A stretch of DNA of 64,000 nt, taken from Zonotrichia leucophrys gambelii. Lineage: Eukaryota > Chordata > Aves > Passeriformes > Passerellidae. The first letter of the stretch is position 1, and each line of letters opens with the position of its first letter. The stretch is from contig NC_088177.1 in assembly GCF_028769735.1 (NCBI RefSeq), forward strand, positions 17,486,599-17,550,598, in the 5' to 3' direction. A program made the translations under genes and the position numbers. Positions 1-12,530 of this stretch are shown piece after piece. A model generated the notes under the pieces. It was not told where the DNA came from and searched no databases. It was given only the letters and a program-made list of their open reading frames with translations.

Positions 1-3000
1 GAACTTTTAAAAACAGATATGGTTTATACTGTGCACACTACAGAAGCAACATAAAAACATGCATTACAAGCACATTCTAGATGAACTCCAACAATCTTTT
101 TCCTTATCCCTACTAAGGCTAAATGCCTTGGAGACCAATTAGGTATTAAGGTCCAAATTTGCCTTGTTCAATCATAGCCAGCGACACAAACTTTCCCAGC
201 ACATCACTAGAAGCATCCTGTGACCAACTGTTAAGAAGAAACAAAGCAAGAGTTTTTCAGAGAAGATGATTTGCAATAAAAAAAAAAAAAAATCACCCAC
301 ATGTACAGCAAATTTTTGCATTTCACAAAAGTACTGTAAAGTGAACAGTTCTTAGTAACATGCAAAACTGCAAAATTATCCCTACTTATCTTTCCTTTCA
401 AGCACAGTAGCTAATAATTTTTTTGCTCTCAGTCTCTCTCCTCCTCTCCCTCCACTCCAAGTTCTATCTTACAATTTTCCTTATTCTGAAACACCTCATA
501 AAATAATTATAGTAAATGATATAAAGGCCTCTCCTAAAGAATCCAGAAGCATTTTAATGAGCTCGGCATTTTGGTCAAAAAAAGAACATTTATTGAATCA
601 CAACTGAGTGCATTTAACTGATTAGAAAACTTTGTGGAAAAAACCTCCAGTGTATGTGTTAGTTCATCTAGAACTCAGCACAATGTGAGTTAACCTGTAC
701 CTTAACCGTGCTGTAGGTCATGATGAGTCACTGTTCTCTGCAAGAGCAGCCAGAGCACCACCTGCAACTTGTCAGGAGGCTGAAATGTGATTAAGTTATC
801 CAAAGCTTTCCTCTAGGAGGAGAAGTCTTCCCTTACACAGAATTACTGCATGGATGCATTGACATAAAACAGTATTTCAATCAAGTCAAGTATCATTTCA
901 CCTCCACGCTGAAAGCAAAGCATAGACAGAGTAAAAGGTTCTCACCACAACAGCAAACAATTTGGGTTTGTTTTTAAAGGTAACTTTGGGGAACCAACAG
1001 TTACACTATTTCCAGTCAAATTCTGCCTCTTTTTTCCCCCAAGTCCTTTCTCTCACTCTTGTAATAAGGACTGGCTTTGAGCATAGCCATTATGAAAAGT
1101 TTAATACATTCCTGTAGCCCTAGGGAGATTAGGGGCCACTGCATGCAAAAAGAAAAAACATCACAGGTGTCTGCTACATGTGAGCTGTAACTCATCTTCC
1201 TTGGAATTTTTCAAAACACAAGGCTAATTAATTATCCTCACAACAACAGCACAGAGAAGAACAAGGTAACAGTCATGCAACTGGAAATACAATAATTATA
1301 AAATATTACATATATTGCCTTCAGTGTTCTGACTAAAAGAGTTTCAAGATACTTATCTGAGAGGCTCCTTTTGAACCTGAAAAGCTGACAAACCTTCCAT
1401 CCACTGGTCAAAATAATTGTAGCTTCCATTTCCTAAGTAGTTAAGCAATAAGTCATGTCACATCCCAGGCTTTGAATGGAAACAAATGAAAATGAATGGA
1501 TTTGTTAAGGCTGGCAACAAATTAATCTTGCTTAAATTGCTCCCCTGCTCGATAAGTGCGATACACTTCAATCTTCATGATCCGATCCATTTTGTTAAAC
1601 TACCTTTTCAAAATTCCCTTCTTTCTATTCCTTCTACTTTTCCACCTCCCAGTGCAAAGCTGTTGATTGGCAACCAAATAGAACTGCAGAGCAACCCAGT
1701 GTTGAGCACCAGGCTATACCAAGTGTCTGCGATGAAACTGAGATTTTGCAGAAGTGGTTCATCTCCTTTGAAACTGCCTGTTGCCTCCACAGACTCCCAA
1801 AAGAAACTCTATTCTAAATTTACTAACTGATCTTCTTGGTATGAATTATATACCCAGAACGTTATTTTGCAACTCTGTTGCTGCTCTTTAAGCATTACCC
1901 AATGCTAAATTCCTATCAAGTACAACAGCAAGTCAAGAGCACAGCCTATAATTCTGTCCCTCAAATGAGACAACCACAGTCCAAGGGCAACATATGAGCT
2001 CAGGCACACTAGAGGAACACAGAACACTGATACAAGTTAATGACTGGGAATCTTTGTACAGCTGCTTTTTCAATTCTCTGCTGTGAGCAGCTGATTCCAA
2101 CAAGAATATTAGATAGGAAAGCCAAAAGCATCAAAATGCAGAATTTGAGACACGAACACATTTCAGTGAGATCAGTGATGACAGTGAAGTTAGACTGTGC
2201 AGAGTTTCTAAGTGTTGATGCAAATCATCACGCTCAAAGATAACAAAGCAAAAGGGAATACAAAAGGTTTCTGGACATCTTAAGTGCCAGAAGAATTATT
2301 TCAAACACACTGGTTTGTGTCAAAGAGTTCAAAGGGACCATGCAATTAAAGTATCACTGTCCTAGAAGAAACCAATAAAGATTTTCATTATTCAGGTACC
2401 TCAGCTGCTTCACGTTAGTAGTGCTTCTATTTCTGCAACACTTATGTCTGCCTAAAGTACATATAAATCACTTACATTTGCTTGTTACTCACACTCCTGG
2501 CTTCTGATAAAATTACTTATCAGAACCTAATAAAGCATCGTGGACCATTCTAGACCCATGCTTTAAATTACCATATGCAGAAAACATTTTTAAAAATTTA
2601 CAAATGTGTTCTCAACTCAGAAATGGCTCTAACAATTTCATGATTTTGCTAAAAAAATCTTAACTAAAATTAGTATTCTATGTGTGGGCATACCACTGTA
2701 TTTTTAATTTTCTGAAGAGACTAAAAAAAGTCCTGGTACTAACCTTAATCTTTTATGGCTAAGTTCTATAAAAAAACAGTAAAACTCACTCCAATTGCTA
2801 AAAAAAGCCATAAGCATAGCTGAAGCAAATGAGTTTGCAGATAGATCCTGATCAGTCCTTGCTCCATTTGCTTGTTTTGGAAAGCAGCATCCCACTCTTC
2901 CCTCAAGGAAGATAGGTAAAAAAATCTCAAGTGAATGTTCCTCCTCATTGCTAATGCACAGAAGCTGCTGGAGGTGAAAGCAGAAGCTCCCATGTGCCAC

Positions 3001-6000
3001 CCTTTCCTGACAAACAGGAGAAAATCTGACATCAAGGACTTTCAGTCTCTCAGATGCAGTATCTTTAAAAAATGTCACTGCACCAGCAGAGTTCAGCAGC
3101 TGATGAAAAAGGTGACCCAAGGCATCTGCTACAGACCAGGAAAAAGGGAGATGGAGCTAAATTCTAATCACATCCCCTGCTTTATGAATACAACCCTTAT
3201 TTTATTTCACATTTTGACAGTCCAATGGCTGGCCAGCATGGCTGTCCTCAGATGTGACCCCAACAACTCCAATATTTTTTTCCAATAAACTTTTCTTTCT
3301 GTTACCCAATGCAAGGGTAATCAAAACGCCACTCACCAGGCTCCCATCCTTACTAAACCAAACAGGACAAGAAAAGGATGAAAAAAGCCATGAGTATGAA
3401 TGTGTATGCAGAGAACGGCAGAAATCCAAAATTACTGGAGGTCTGAGGAGGGATGAGAATGACAAGATAATTGCAGAGATGCCTGAAGACAAAACAGAGA
3501 GAGAGGCAGAGGAAGGAAATCAGAAGAGAAAGCACTTTGGGACATATAAGATGATAAGATAGGAAAACTTCAAAGAAAGTAATCAAAAGAATAATTTAAG
3601 ATAATGGATACATGACATTTCAGAACACATAGTCTTAAACCACTAATTGTTCCTGTTCTGTGGTTAAATTGATTAGAGTTCTGTGGTTTTCCAATTAAAA
3701 TACCACCTTAAACACACACCAACTATAATTAGGAGGAAAAGAATCTCACTGTGTAATATTACATAAAATCACTTGGACTCTTACAGTAAGGAAGCTGAAT
3801 TGAAAATAATCAGCTCCATAATGGTTGAACTATCACTCAAAATTGGAGGGTAACTCTAGAACACTATTTCTAGGAAGGTATGAGACTTATGAAGCTTGAT
3901 TTGGGGGGAATCCATCACATTCCTATTCTGAGTTTCAACAGGCAGGAAGATGGATGTTGGCTTTGGGTTTTATGTCACCCCCAAGACCAATATTACAGTA
4001 TTTTAAATCAAAAGCATAGTGGGCTCCTAAACAGATTTAATGGAGGTTGGCACATTTAAGGAACAAAAGCACTGTTTATTTTACTACATGCTTTTTTGAA
4101 AGTGAGATACATTTGGGGGTTGGGACTAGATGGTCTTTAAATTCCATTCCATCCCCTCACCATTCTATGATAAGGGCAGCAAGGGGAAGCTTTTCACATT
4201 GAGACATCACTTGTCATGAAAGGGCTTCCTCAAAACTCAAAATCTGGAAGCATTTGCAGCAGTTCAGATTTCAGTGATCTGACCTGGCAGACTGTTCCAC
4301 AGCTGAATCCCTACAACCAAGGGCATTTTATCCCCAGTTCTTTGAGCACTAATCCTGGGCTTTGCTAACTGCATTGTGCCAGATCCACACACCCATGAGG
4401 CAGTTCACAGTCCAGCTCAATCTTTCCACTGTAAAACCTATACAAAAAAAATTCCTGCCCAATCCAGGAGGAACAGGGCTATAAACACTTCTAGCTCTTT
4501 ATTCCTTGGGACTTCTCCATGTGCAAATAATGGATAAAGACTTCAATCAGTTGAGAATTTAAAATTCAGTTCCTGCTGAACATAAAATAGATTATATTCT
4601 ATTCACCTCAGATTTCTAGCCATGCTTCCTATTACAAACTATAGATAAGTGAAATACCACTCACAGATGAAAATATGGCTAGAGCACCTAACTACATCTT
4701 GGAACATTCATGCTCTAAGAGATCACACATGGACTGTTTTTAATTTCAGGTGAGTAAAGACAAGAAGGACTGAACTTTTAAGTAAAGACCTACAAAAATA
4801 TTATTACATCTGTTTACATTTTAGTGAGATAAAATGTCTTCACTCAAATCTATCTAACCTTTTACAAAGATCAGAGAGCACAGAAGTAACACAGATACCC
4901 AATGAGTTAGAATGTAGAATATTCATAGGAGAAAACCTTCTCCCCATATACAGGAAAAGTGAATGTACCATGCTATACTTCTGCTGGTTTTCTGCAGCTA
5001 ACTACATTTTACCAAATTTTTCAAGTAGTTGCTTAGTACATTACACAGGATGAGGGAAAACTGATCAGATACATCAGTCAAAGCAGATTACATCCTGTTA
5101 ATCCATTTAACAATTTAAGCTGTACTTGGCATCAACTAAGAAGTGTAAATCACAGTAGCTCAATTAAGCACTATATCCATCTAGATTAGTTGGAACCAGG
5201 AACAGAAGTATCTCCTTTTTCAGTAAACCTCAGCAAGTCTGAAACAGTAAGAACAACAACAATATTACTGTATATAAGGCTACTTTCCCTTATTAAATCA
5301 TTGAGCATGGAACTCGGTTGAGAAGACTCATTTTTTATCCCTTAATTTCTCCTCCCTTAAAAGACAACTTCTAGCCTTCAACAATCCACACTGGCCTTGG
5401 GTCATCAGTCTGAAAGTAGAAGATTTTTGTTACTGGTTTCCCAAGAGGCAACAAATGAGATTTACATTCCAAATGTATTTTGGATAGAGGAGGATCAAAA
5501 GGACAAGGCATCCTCAGCAGCAGGAAGACACACAAGCAGGCTCTGCTGTGACACTCCCTGGATTCTAATTGTCCTGGCCCTGCTGCTCTCCAGGCTGCAG
5601 CGGCAGGGCGAGGCCTCACAACCTGCTCTGCACCTACAAGGAGTGATTCCAATATTGATTTTTCATGGGGTTACTTACACGAGTAAACATTTATCAATTT
5701 ATCTTAGGGTTGCAAATTAAGATCAAAATAATTATTTGACAAATAGTTTGCTTGCAGCTGACTTAGAGCCACAAGTCGTAAAGCATACCCTGTGGAAAGC
5801 CAAGTCCTTTGCTCCTTCAATCCAGCTTTTTTCTTTTCCAAACGACACATAACCAGCTAAGACACTAAGTCAACACACAACATTTCACATGTGGCTAATC
5901 AATCCATATTTCAGATAACAAAGTCTTTGTTTAATATGCAGCTAGCTCTCTACACTAACCTATAGCTTCATAATGAAAAATTCAGCCTGTCAACCTAACA

Positions 6001-9000
6001 GCCCAACATAAAACGTATTACCGAAGATCAGAGTGAGTTCATAGCACACACTCAAGTTAGTAAGACTTGTTTATAAAGTTGAGCTAGGTCAAAGTTGTAT
6101 TTTGCTGAAAGTTATTTCATTACAAGGAAGTCTAAACACATTTTAGGAAATTAAACAGAGAAGTGATGTCATATCTACACACACACAGATTATTAGGAGA
6201 ACATTTGACACAAAGACACCATGTAAGGCAGTCTAAAACTGTGACATTTACTCAAATTATGACACTTGAGTAAACACACTTACAAGATCCTAACAGCATT
6301 TTGGAAAAGTCTGGGCATTGCTCAACATGGCACTATTCAAAACATATGAAGATGACTGTTCTATGAAACAATGTGTATGTATATGTATTTATTTTTTTTA
6401 GGTATGAAACAACAACATGCACTAAACTTCCTTAAAGTGTTGTTTTCTCCTGAGTGACAGTGGCCTCTTTTTTTTCTCTAGATAAAGAACATTCAATGGG
6501 AGCTGTTTCTAATCCACACACATGCAGCAGCATCTCCATGGCCACACCTGTACCTGGAAGAGAACAGGCCAGATGCTGAAGCCATGCACGGGAGAGCTAA
6601 ACGCTCATGACTCACAGACCAGGCCTGCCTTGTCCCTAATCCATTTTGGGACAGTCCCTAGGCCATGGCTTTCCCTCAGCAGTGCTCTGTTAGGGCTGCT
6701 GACACCGGCCCAAGGCAGGCCAGGGAGCTTCTGACACCTGGACAGTGCCTGTGACAGCACTCAGGTTCAGCAGGTACAGCCCCAGCCTTACCTTACCTTC
6801 CCCAGGGGAAGCTCTGCAAGACTCAGTACAACAGCTGTCTTTTTCTTTTTTCCTTTACAATATAAATACTTAGGAAATTAATTCCATTACTCTAATATTT
6901 ATGTTGGTGAAGACAATGTAGACATTTTTATTAGAGCAATGAAGCAAGAAACATAAAATATGGGTTTATGTAGTTATGGCTACATTTCAGAGATGATACA
7001 TTTACAATCTGTACTACTTATTTTTAGCAGGAGAAATCTCTTTTATCAAATTATCAGCTCAAAACAGACGCACATCAATAATCATACAGGATAATAATAA
7101 GATCAACCAAGCAGAGCCTCTTAAATAAAGAAAACACACCACTGAACAAGTACTTCTGAAGCTGGAATGCTGTGTGGCCTAGCACTACAAAGCTCACATG
7201 CTCTTGTGAGAGTGAGGTTAAGGAATCACTCAAAGATGGATTTTTGTGACAATCAGGATCCAAAGGGAGTTGCTGGTTTTGTAATTATTTTAGCACTATT
7301 TTGCTCAGCATGTAATATCTAATGCCCTTGATATGAGGCACCAAGTGAATTATCACTTTTGAGCATTTTTTCAGTAGGATCCTTACAGACCACACCGCTT
7401 CCCACCAGGCTATGGCTGACCCACTCCACTCACCATGAGGTGTTGCAGCTTCAGCTGTCACATTTATTCCTGGAAAACTCTTCTTTTCTACTCTGCCTAC
7501 TCTATCTGACAAGGATCAGTCAATGCTTTATTTTTTTAAAGATGCTGCTGGTCATTCCTGGAAGAAAATGAAATTTACTGCTGTATGCTTTGGGATCATC
7601 TAATTACAATACCAGCCTTCAGGGAATTTTTAAACTAATGACATTGGATTTGTCAAGCACAAAAACTTTTAATCTGATTTTTCAAGTGGATTCTAGCCAA
7701 TGGATCCTGGCCACCACAGCACTTAAAACACATTTGACTGTCCTCCATGCAATATTTAGGTGGGCTTCTCATCAAAATGTTAATTTTTGTTACCTAATAT
7801 CTTTCACTGGTGGTCAATACAAGGCATATAGGGATATTGACAATGCTATTAAAGTCTTTATGACTGAAAGTCCATAAATCAAATTATGTGTGTGTATATA
7901 CAGCTTCACAAATGAAAGGAGGCACAGACTTTGAGAAACCTGAACCAAAACACTGTATGAACAACTCCCCAGTTTGTCTGCTGATCTCATGATGCAACAT
8001 CAAGAAACACCAGCTCGACAATAGTTATTTTTAATTTTATTTCAACAGCCTAGTCTTTATTTTGAGCATTCTTTTCATTTCCAGTGCTAATATCATGACC
8101 AAAGCCCCAAACAATTAATTATGTCACAATGACTCCTCCAAAAGCAAACAATTCAGATGACCCATCAATCATCCACTTTTGGGTATTTCCTTAGTTCTAA
8201 AGTACAAATAATGCACCATTTGAGATGTTAGGTTTGGTTGGACTGCACTAGTTGGGTTTTTTGGCCAAATGATGATGGACTCACATTTCAATTTCAAATT
8301 CATTTCCATTATTACTGTTCACACACACAGCTACAACTGTGCCATGTAAAAACATGGATAAATACACTTCAAAGAAAAGATCCTTTTTCAAATCTCTTTC
8401 TTTCAAACATAATTATCGCCTATTTTTTCAAAACTGCCTACTTTATGACAAATTTATGAAACAAATTATGAAATACAAGTATTATTTATTGTTCATTAAG
8501 CAACTGCTATCAGCATTCTAGTCCTCCCCAACCATAAGAAAATACAGTTCTAACACAAAAGTGTGCAAATATAACAAAACTCAAAATGGTGGCACAATCC
8601 AATGGCTACATCCAAACCAGACTTAGCCTGGGTCACTTGTCATTTTCTCCCCAGCACTACCAGGTACCATGAGAAGAAGGAACAGCTCTCCAAGGGAACA
8701 CGGAGTGAAATGAAGGCTGTGACTGCCCATTTGCCTCTAAAGCTAAATGTGTTCATCCTGTCAGCAGAACTTGGAAACATAACACCAACTTGATCATCAA
8801 AGCAAGTAACAGGACTCCTAGGTGCTGGATGGGATGACTGACACACATCCTTGTGTAATGTGAGTGACCATCTCCAGCCAACAGTCAGGGCTTCAATTCC
8901 AACAAGAATTCACAATCCAACTGCAGTCATTTAACACAACTACTCCAAAGACAACATGCAACTGCCGTGCTACTTTCTTCAAGCAGGCAACCAATACTGA

Positions 9001-11600
9001 GAAAAGACATTTCAAGCACTGATGTCTATGTTTCTGTAAAAATATAAAACCAAAAACTGCTACTTGAACTCTTCTGTAAGTACTACAGTATTTTAGCATC
9101 ATATCCTACCTCCCACAAAGACGTGTCCTTGGAACACGCATCCATGCTACACAAAGCTGTATCACCATTTTCCATCCTATTGCCAGAGACACAGGAATTG
9201 TCAGCCTTCTCCTCACTGATATTCCAACTGGCCACAAACAAGCTGCTGTGGAGGCACATCACAGAAGCCCTGCATCATTGTCTGTATAACCATGCAGTTT
9301 AGCTCAATTTCAGTGAAAATTACAAGGAGCTTTTCTCAGATACTAAACTCAAATATCAAAACAGTAGATCATGCCACTCTCAACTGACAAAAGACATGAT
9401 TAGAGAAACACCTCACATACCACCAAGCAGCTTTAAAGCGCTCAACACACGCTCCCAAGGTTGCAGGAGTATGTGTCCCTTCCTGTTAGGTTAGAGAACT
9501 TTTACATGAAACAGTCAATTCTGTTCCATTTTTGGCAATGATTTTAATACATTTCCTTCTGGTGGTAGCTACACTGCAGGCAAAGATTATGGCCACGCCA
9601 TGCATAATGACAGCAGGATCAAACACAATCAGGCTCAGCCACTCCGAGCACTCCCTGCTATGAAAGAGCAGTATTTTGGAGACAGTCTCAAAGAAAGGAT
9701 TTTGAACATGCTACTAAATTTTAAACACATTATTTACATCTCGTTTTCCATGATTCAGTAACATTACCCAAACAGGTGCTTCATTAGCCAATGGAGTAAA
9801 TGCAATATCCTAAGCATTCTGCCACTGTCTGACTGAATGAGTTTTTGAACAAACAAAATGCTCAGCTGGACTTAAAAAAAGAAAAAGAAACAGGAATTAC
9901 ACATAATTATTCAAGAATTTAATCTGCAGATTGAGTCTCATGCATAGAAATCCCCCTTATTTTGCAGCATATTGAAGCTTTAGCTGCAGTTTAAAGCATG
10001 TTGGCACATGAAGGAAAAAGTTAATTTCTTTTCCATTAGGCATTACTACTTAATCTTATAAAGGGGAAAACACAAAATTCATTCAATTTCTTCTCAGGAA
10101 ATCTGACATAACAGTATATTGTTTCTGGCTGGCAGCCACTGTACTATCAGAGAGTTTCTTAAAGGTGCAACATTGCATTCTACCAGGTTTGAAAAAACAC
10201 TGGAAGCATAAAACAAATAGAAATGACAATTAGCTAAATTCACTCCAAAAACAAACGGCAAGAAAGCAATTTAAGGAAGAGAGGGGGTCCTAGCAGAGGC
10301 TGGCAAATGCTCCAAGCCAAACTAAATCCATAGTGCTAACAAAGCACGGCTTTGCTCTGGCATCACCAGAAGGCTGTTTTTATAAAAACAGATGGACGGA
10401 AGGGAGGCTTTTCAACTACAATCCTGTCAAGTTAAACTACTACCTAGCAGAAGTTTAAAAGTGGTTTCCAGTCAACCATATGAGCTCCATGGAGTCTCGG
10501 AGCCCATTTTAAGGTGCTATAAGTAAGGACAGAAAGATAGATACACACATGCAGACTAACATTAACATCCACCGTGGTAGCTCCAGCTGACACAAAAGCA
10601 ACCACCACATTTTTGGAAATCTAGAGCCTGAACAGCAGAGTTGATTGAAAGGCACCATTAGGATTGTTGCTTTCATATGCTAATAATGACATCATGCCTT
10701 ATGGCCTGATGCTGCAACCATACATTATCATCTCATAAAGACGTTTTTTCCAAAGAAGTTGAAGACGTGAGCAAACAGCTCACCTGCATATAGGAAGAAG
10801 GTTTTTTAAATTCGTCCATGACACAGATTTCCTTCTGTACCTTAGAACTGTAAATAACTACTACTGAAATATTTATAGAGGTTTGACTTACTTTTTTTTT
10901 TTTTTAAGTAAGAAAATAATAAAAAAGTGTTGGGGCATAAAAAAAATCTACAAAAGAAATTTTGGAGCATACAGGAAGCAGCCCTGGATATCAACAAAGT
11001 GAAGCAAGGTAAGGCCCGTGATGGTATTTCAGGTACAGGAGCAATTCAGGGCCAAATCTCTTGAAAATATTCTAGCACAATGTAGTGTAGTGCAAAGACT
11101 GTCACACAGCACCCCAGAAAAGGGAGGAGATAAAAAAATGTTATAAATACTCTCTCCCTGTTCCTGATATATATCCAGGAACAAAATAAGTGATAATAAA
11201 TTATGTAACTCTATTACTGACTACATATACCACACTCTCTTTTATTGTGGCATCATACAGGCCAAAAGAGAATTTTATTTTTCTCAAATACCCTGGTTTG
11301 TAGTGATGTGCTCTGAAAAGGTTAAAGAGAAAAAAACAAAAACATCCTAAGAAAGGAACAAGATCTCCACATCAACAAACAATCCACAGAACAGTGAGGA
11401 CACGAATATAAACCTATTTTTCCCACACACATAATGTCATTGTTCTATATTCCGTACATACAGCAATAGAAACACACATTAAGACCCTCAGTTTTGAAAA
11501 CAACACGCTTGAAAACTGCGGTGATATTTCTTCCCCACCACGGACAGTGCTACAGAGAATCTGCAGAACAGCCTTATACATAAATAAATAAATACACTAA
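1..11600. other. AT-rich non-coding sequence, probably first intron of the minus-strand gene at 12 kb
   Basis: No exon with homology or paired splice signals was found on either strand; open frames are short and lack recognisable motifs. It contains one CR1 tail (4113-4172) and an unclassified stretch (4240-4560). Moderately GC-rich islets at 5500-5650 and 6520-6830 show no coding signal. A region at 10660-10740 holds octamer and CRE-like motifs. Confidence 0.6.
4113..4172 (+). mobile_element. CR1 LINE 3' end fragment
   Basis: Matches the CR1 tail: GGGACTAGATGGTCTTTAAA followed by CATTCTATGA. Only about 60 bp remain. Confidence 0.75.
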
Positions 11601-11699
11601 ACGGCGAAGGGGGACAGCCCAGAGGAAATAAACGCAGCTGAACACAAAGTGCTGAACGCCTTCCCCGGGCAGGAAACCAGTTATAATTTAATGGCCAAA

Positions 11700-12530
11700 G
11701 CCGATTTAAATGAAGCCGAGCGGAACCCTGCGGGGCTCCGCGGCAGCGCGGCGCCCGAGCCTCCCGCATGACGGGGCCGCGGCGGCCGGCGCTGGGCGAG
11801 GAGCGGAGCCCCGGGGGTGCCGCGCCGGGGGTGCCGCACCTGCCGCGGCCCGCGGAGAGCCCCGCGCCGGCCCCGCCGCGTCCCCGGCCCCGGCCCGGCC
11901 CCCGCGGGCACCGGCGCCCACTCACCTGGCCGAGGCGCGCACTGCGGCTCCGCGCCCGCGGCGGGCTCCGGGCGAGGGCGGCTCCCGCTGCCGCTGCGGA
12001 GCCGGGCGGCGGCCGGAGTCACCCCGTCCTTGCGGCACGCGGCTCCCGCCGGCGGCGGCGGCCCCTCCGCGCCCACGGCGGGGCCAGCGCCTCCCGCGCA
12101 GGGGCGCCCGCGCCGCCCTCCGCCCCCGCGCCGTCTCAGCGGCGGGGCCGCGCCCCCCGCCCCTCCGCCAGCCCCCGCCTCCGCTCCGGCATCTTCCCCG
12201 CGAACGGGCACGGCCGTGGGTGGGGGCGGCCGGGCCGGGGCCGAGGCCGCAGCCCCGCGGGCCTGGGCGGCGCCGGGGGCGGGCAGCCGGTAACAAAGCC
12301 GCCCGCAAGGCAGGGGATGCGGGGATGCCGCCCAGGGCCCGGTGCAGCACCCAGCGCCCGGCAGGGAACCCCGGCCCAGAGCCCGATCCGCTCCCCCAGG
12401 AGCGAGCAAATGGGGCGGGCGGGTGAGCAGCGAGCCCCGCGCGGAGCTTGGGAAAGGCTCCTGCGGCTGCTACATTGTTACCGCTATCGACGAGCCAGCG
12501 CCACTGAGGTGGTGCTGTGAAACGCCGGGG
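11700..12530 (-). promoter_or_regulatory. Large CpG island, promoter probably of HECW2
   Basis: About 830 bp of very GC-rich, CpG-dense DNA in AT-rich flanks, with GC boxes such as GGGGCGGGC near 12412. The minus strand carries a consensus donor CCAG|GTGAGT (last exon base 11926), so an untranslated minus-strand first exon probably starts in the island. By the human gene order, a minus-strand gene on this side of GTF3C3 would be HECW2, an E3 ubiquitin ligase with untranslated first exons. The open frames across the island are compositional. The promoter call is secure; the gene name is an inference from synteny. Confidence 0.75.
11926..12480 (-). other. HECW2: Putative untranslated first exon ending at a strong donor (HECW2 candidate)
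   Basis: Only the 3' edge is supported: CGGCCAG|GTGAGTGG on the minus strand. The 5' limit is a guess at the far side of the island. No convincing start codon context or conserved peptide is seen, which fits a 5' UTR exon whose partner exons lie beyond the left end of the window. Confidence 0.4.
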
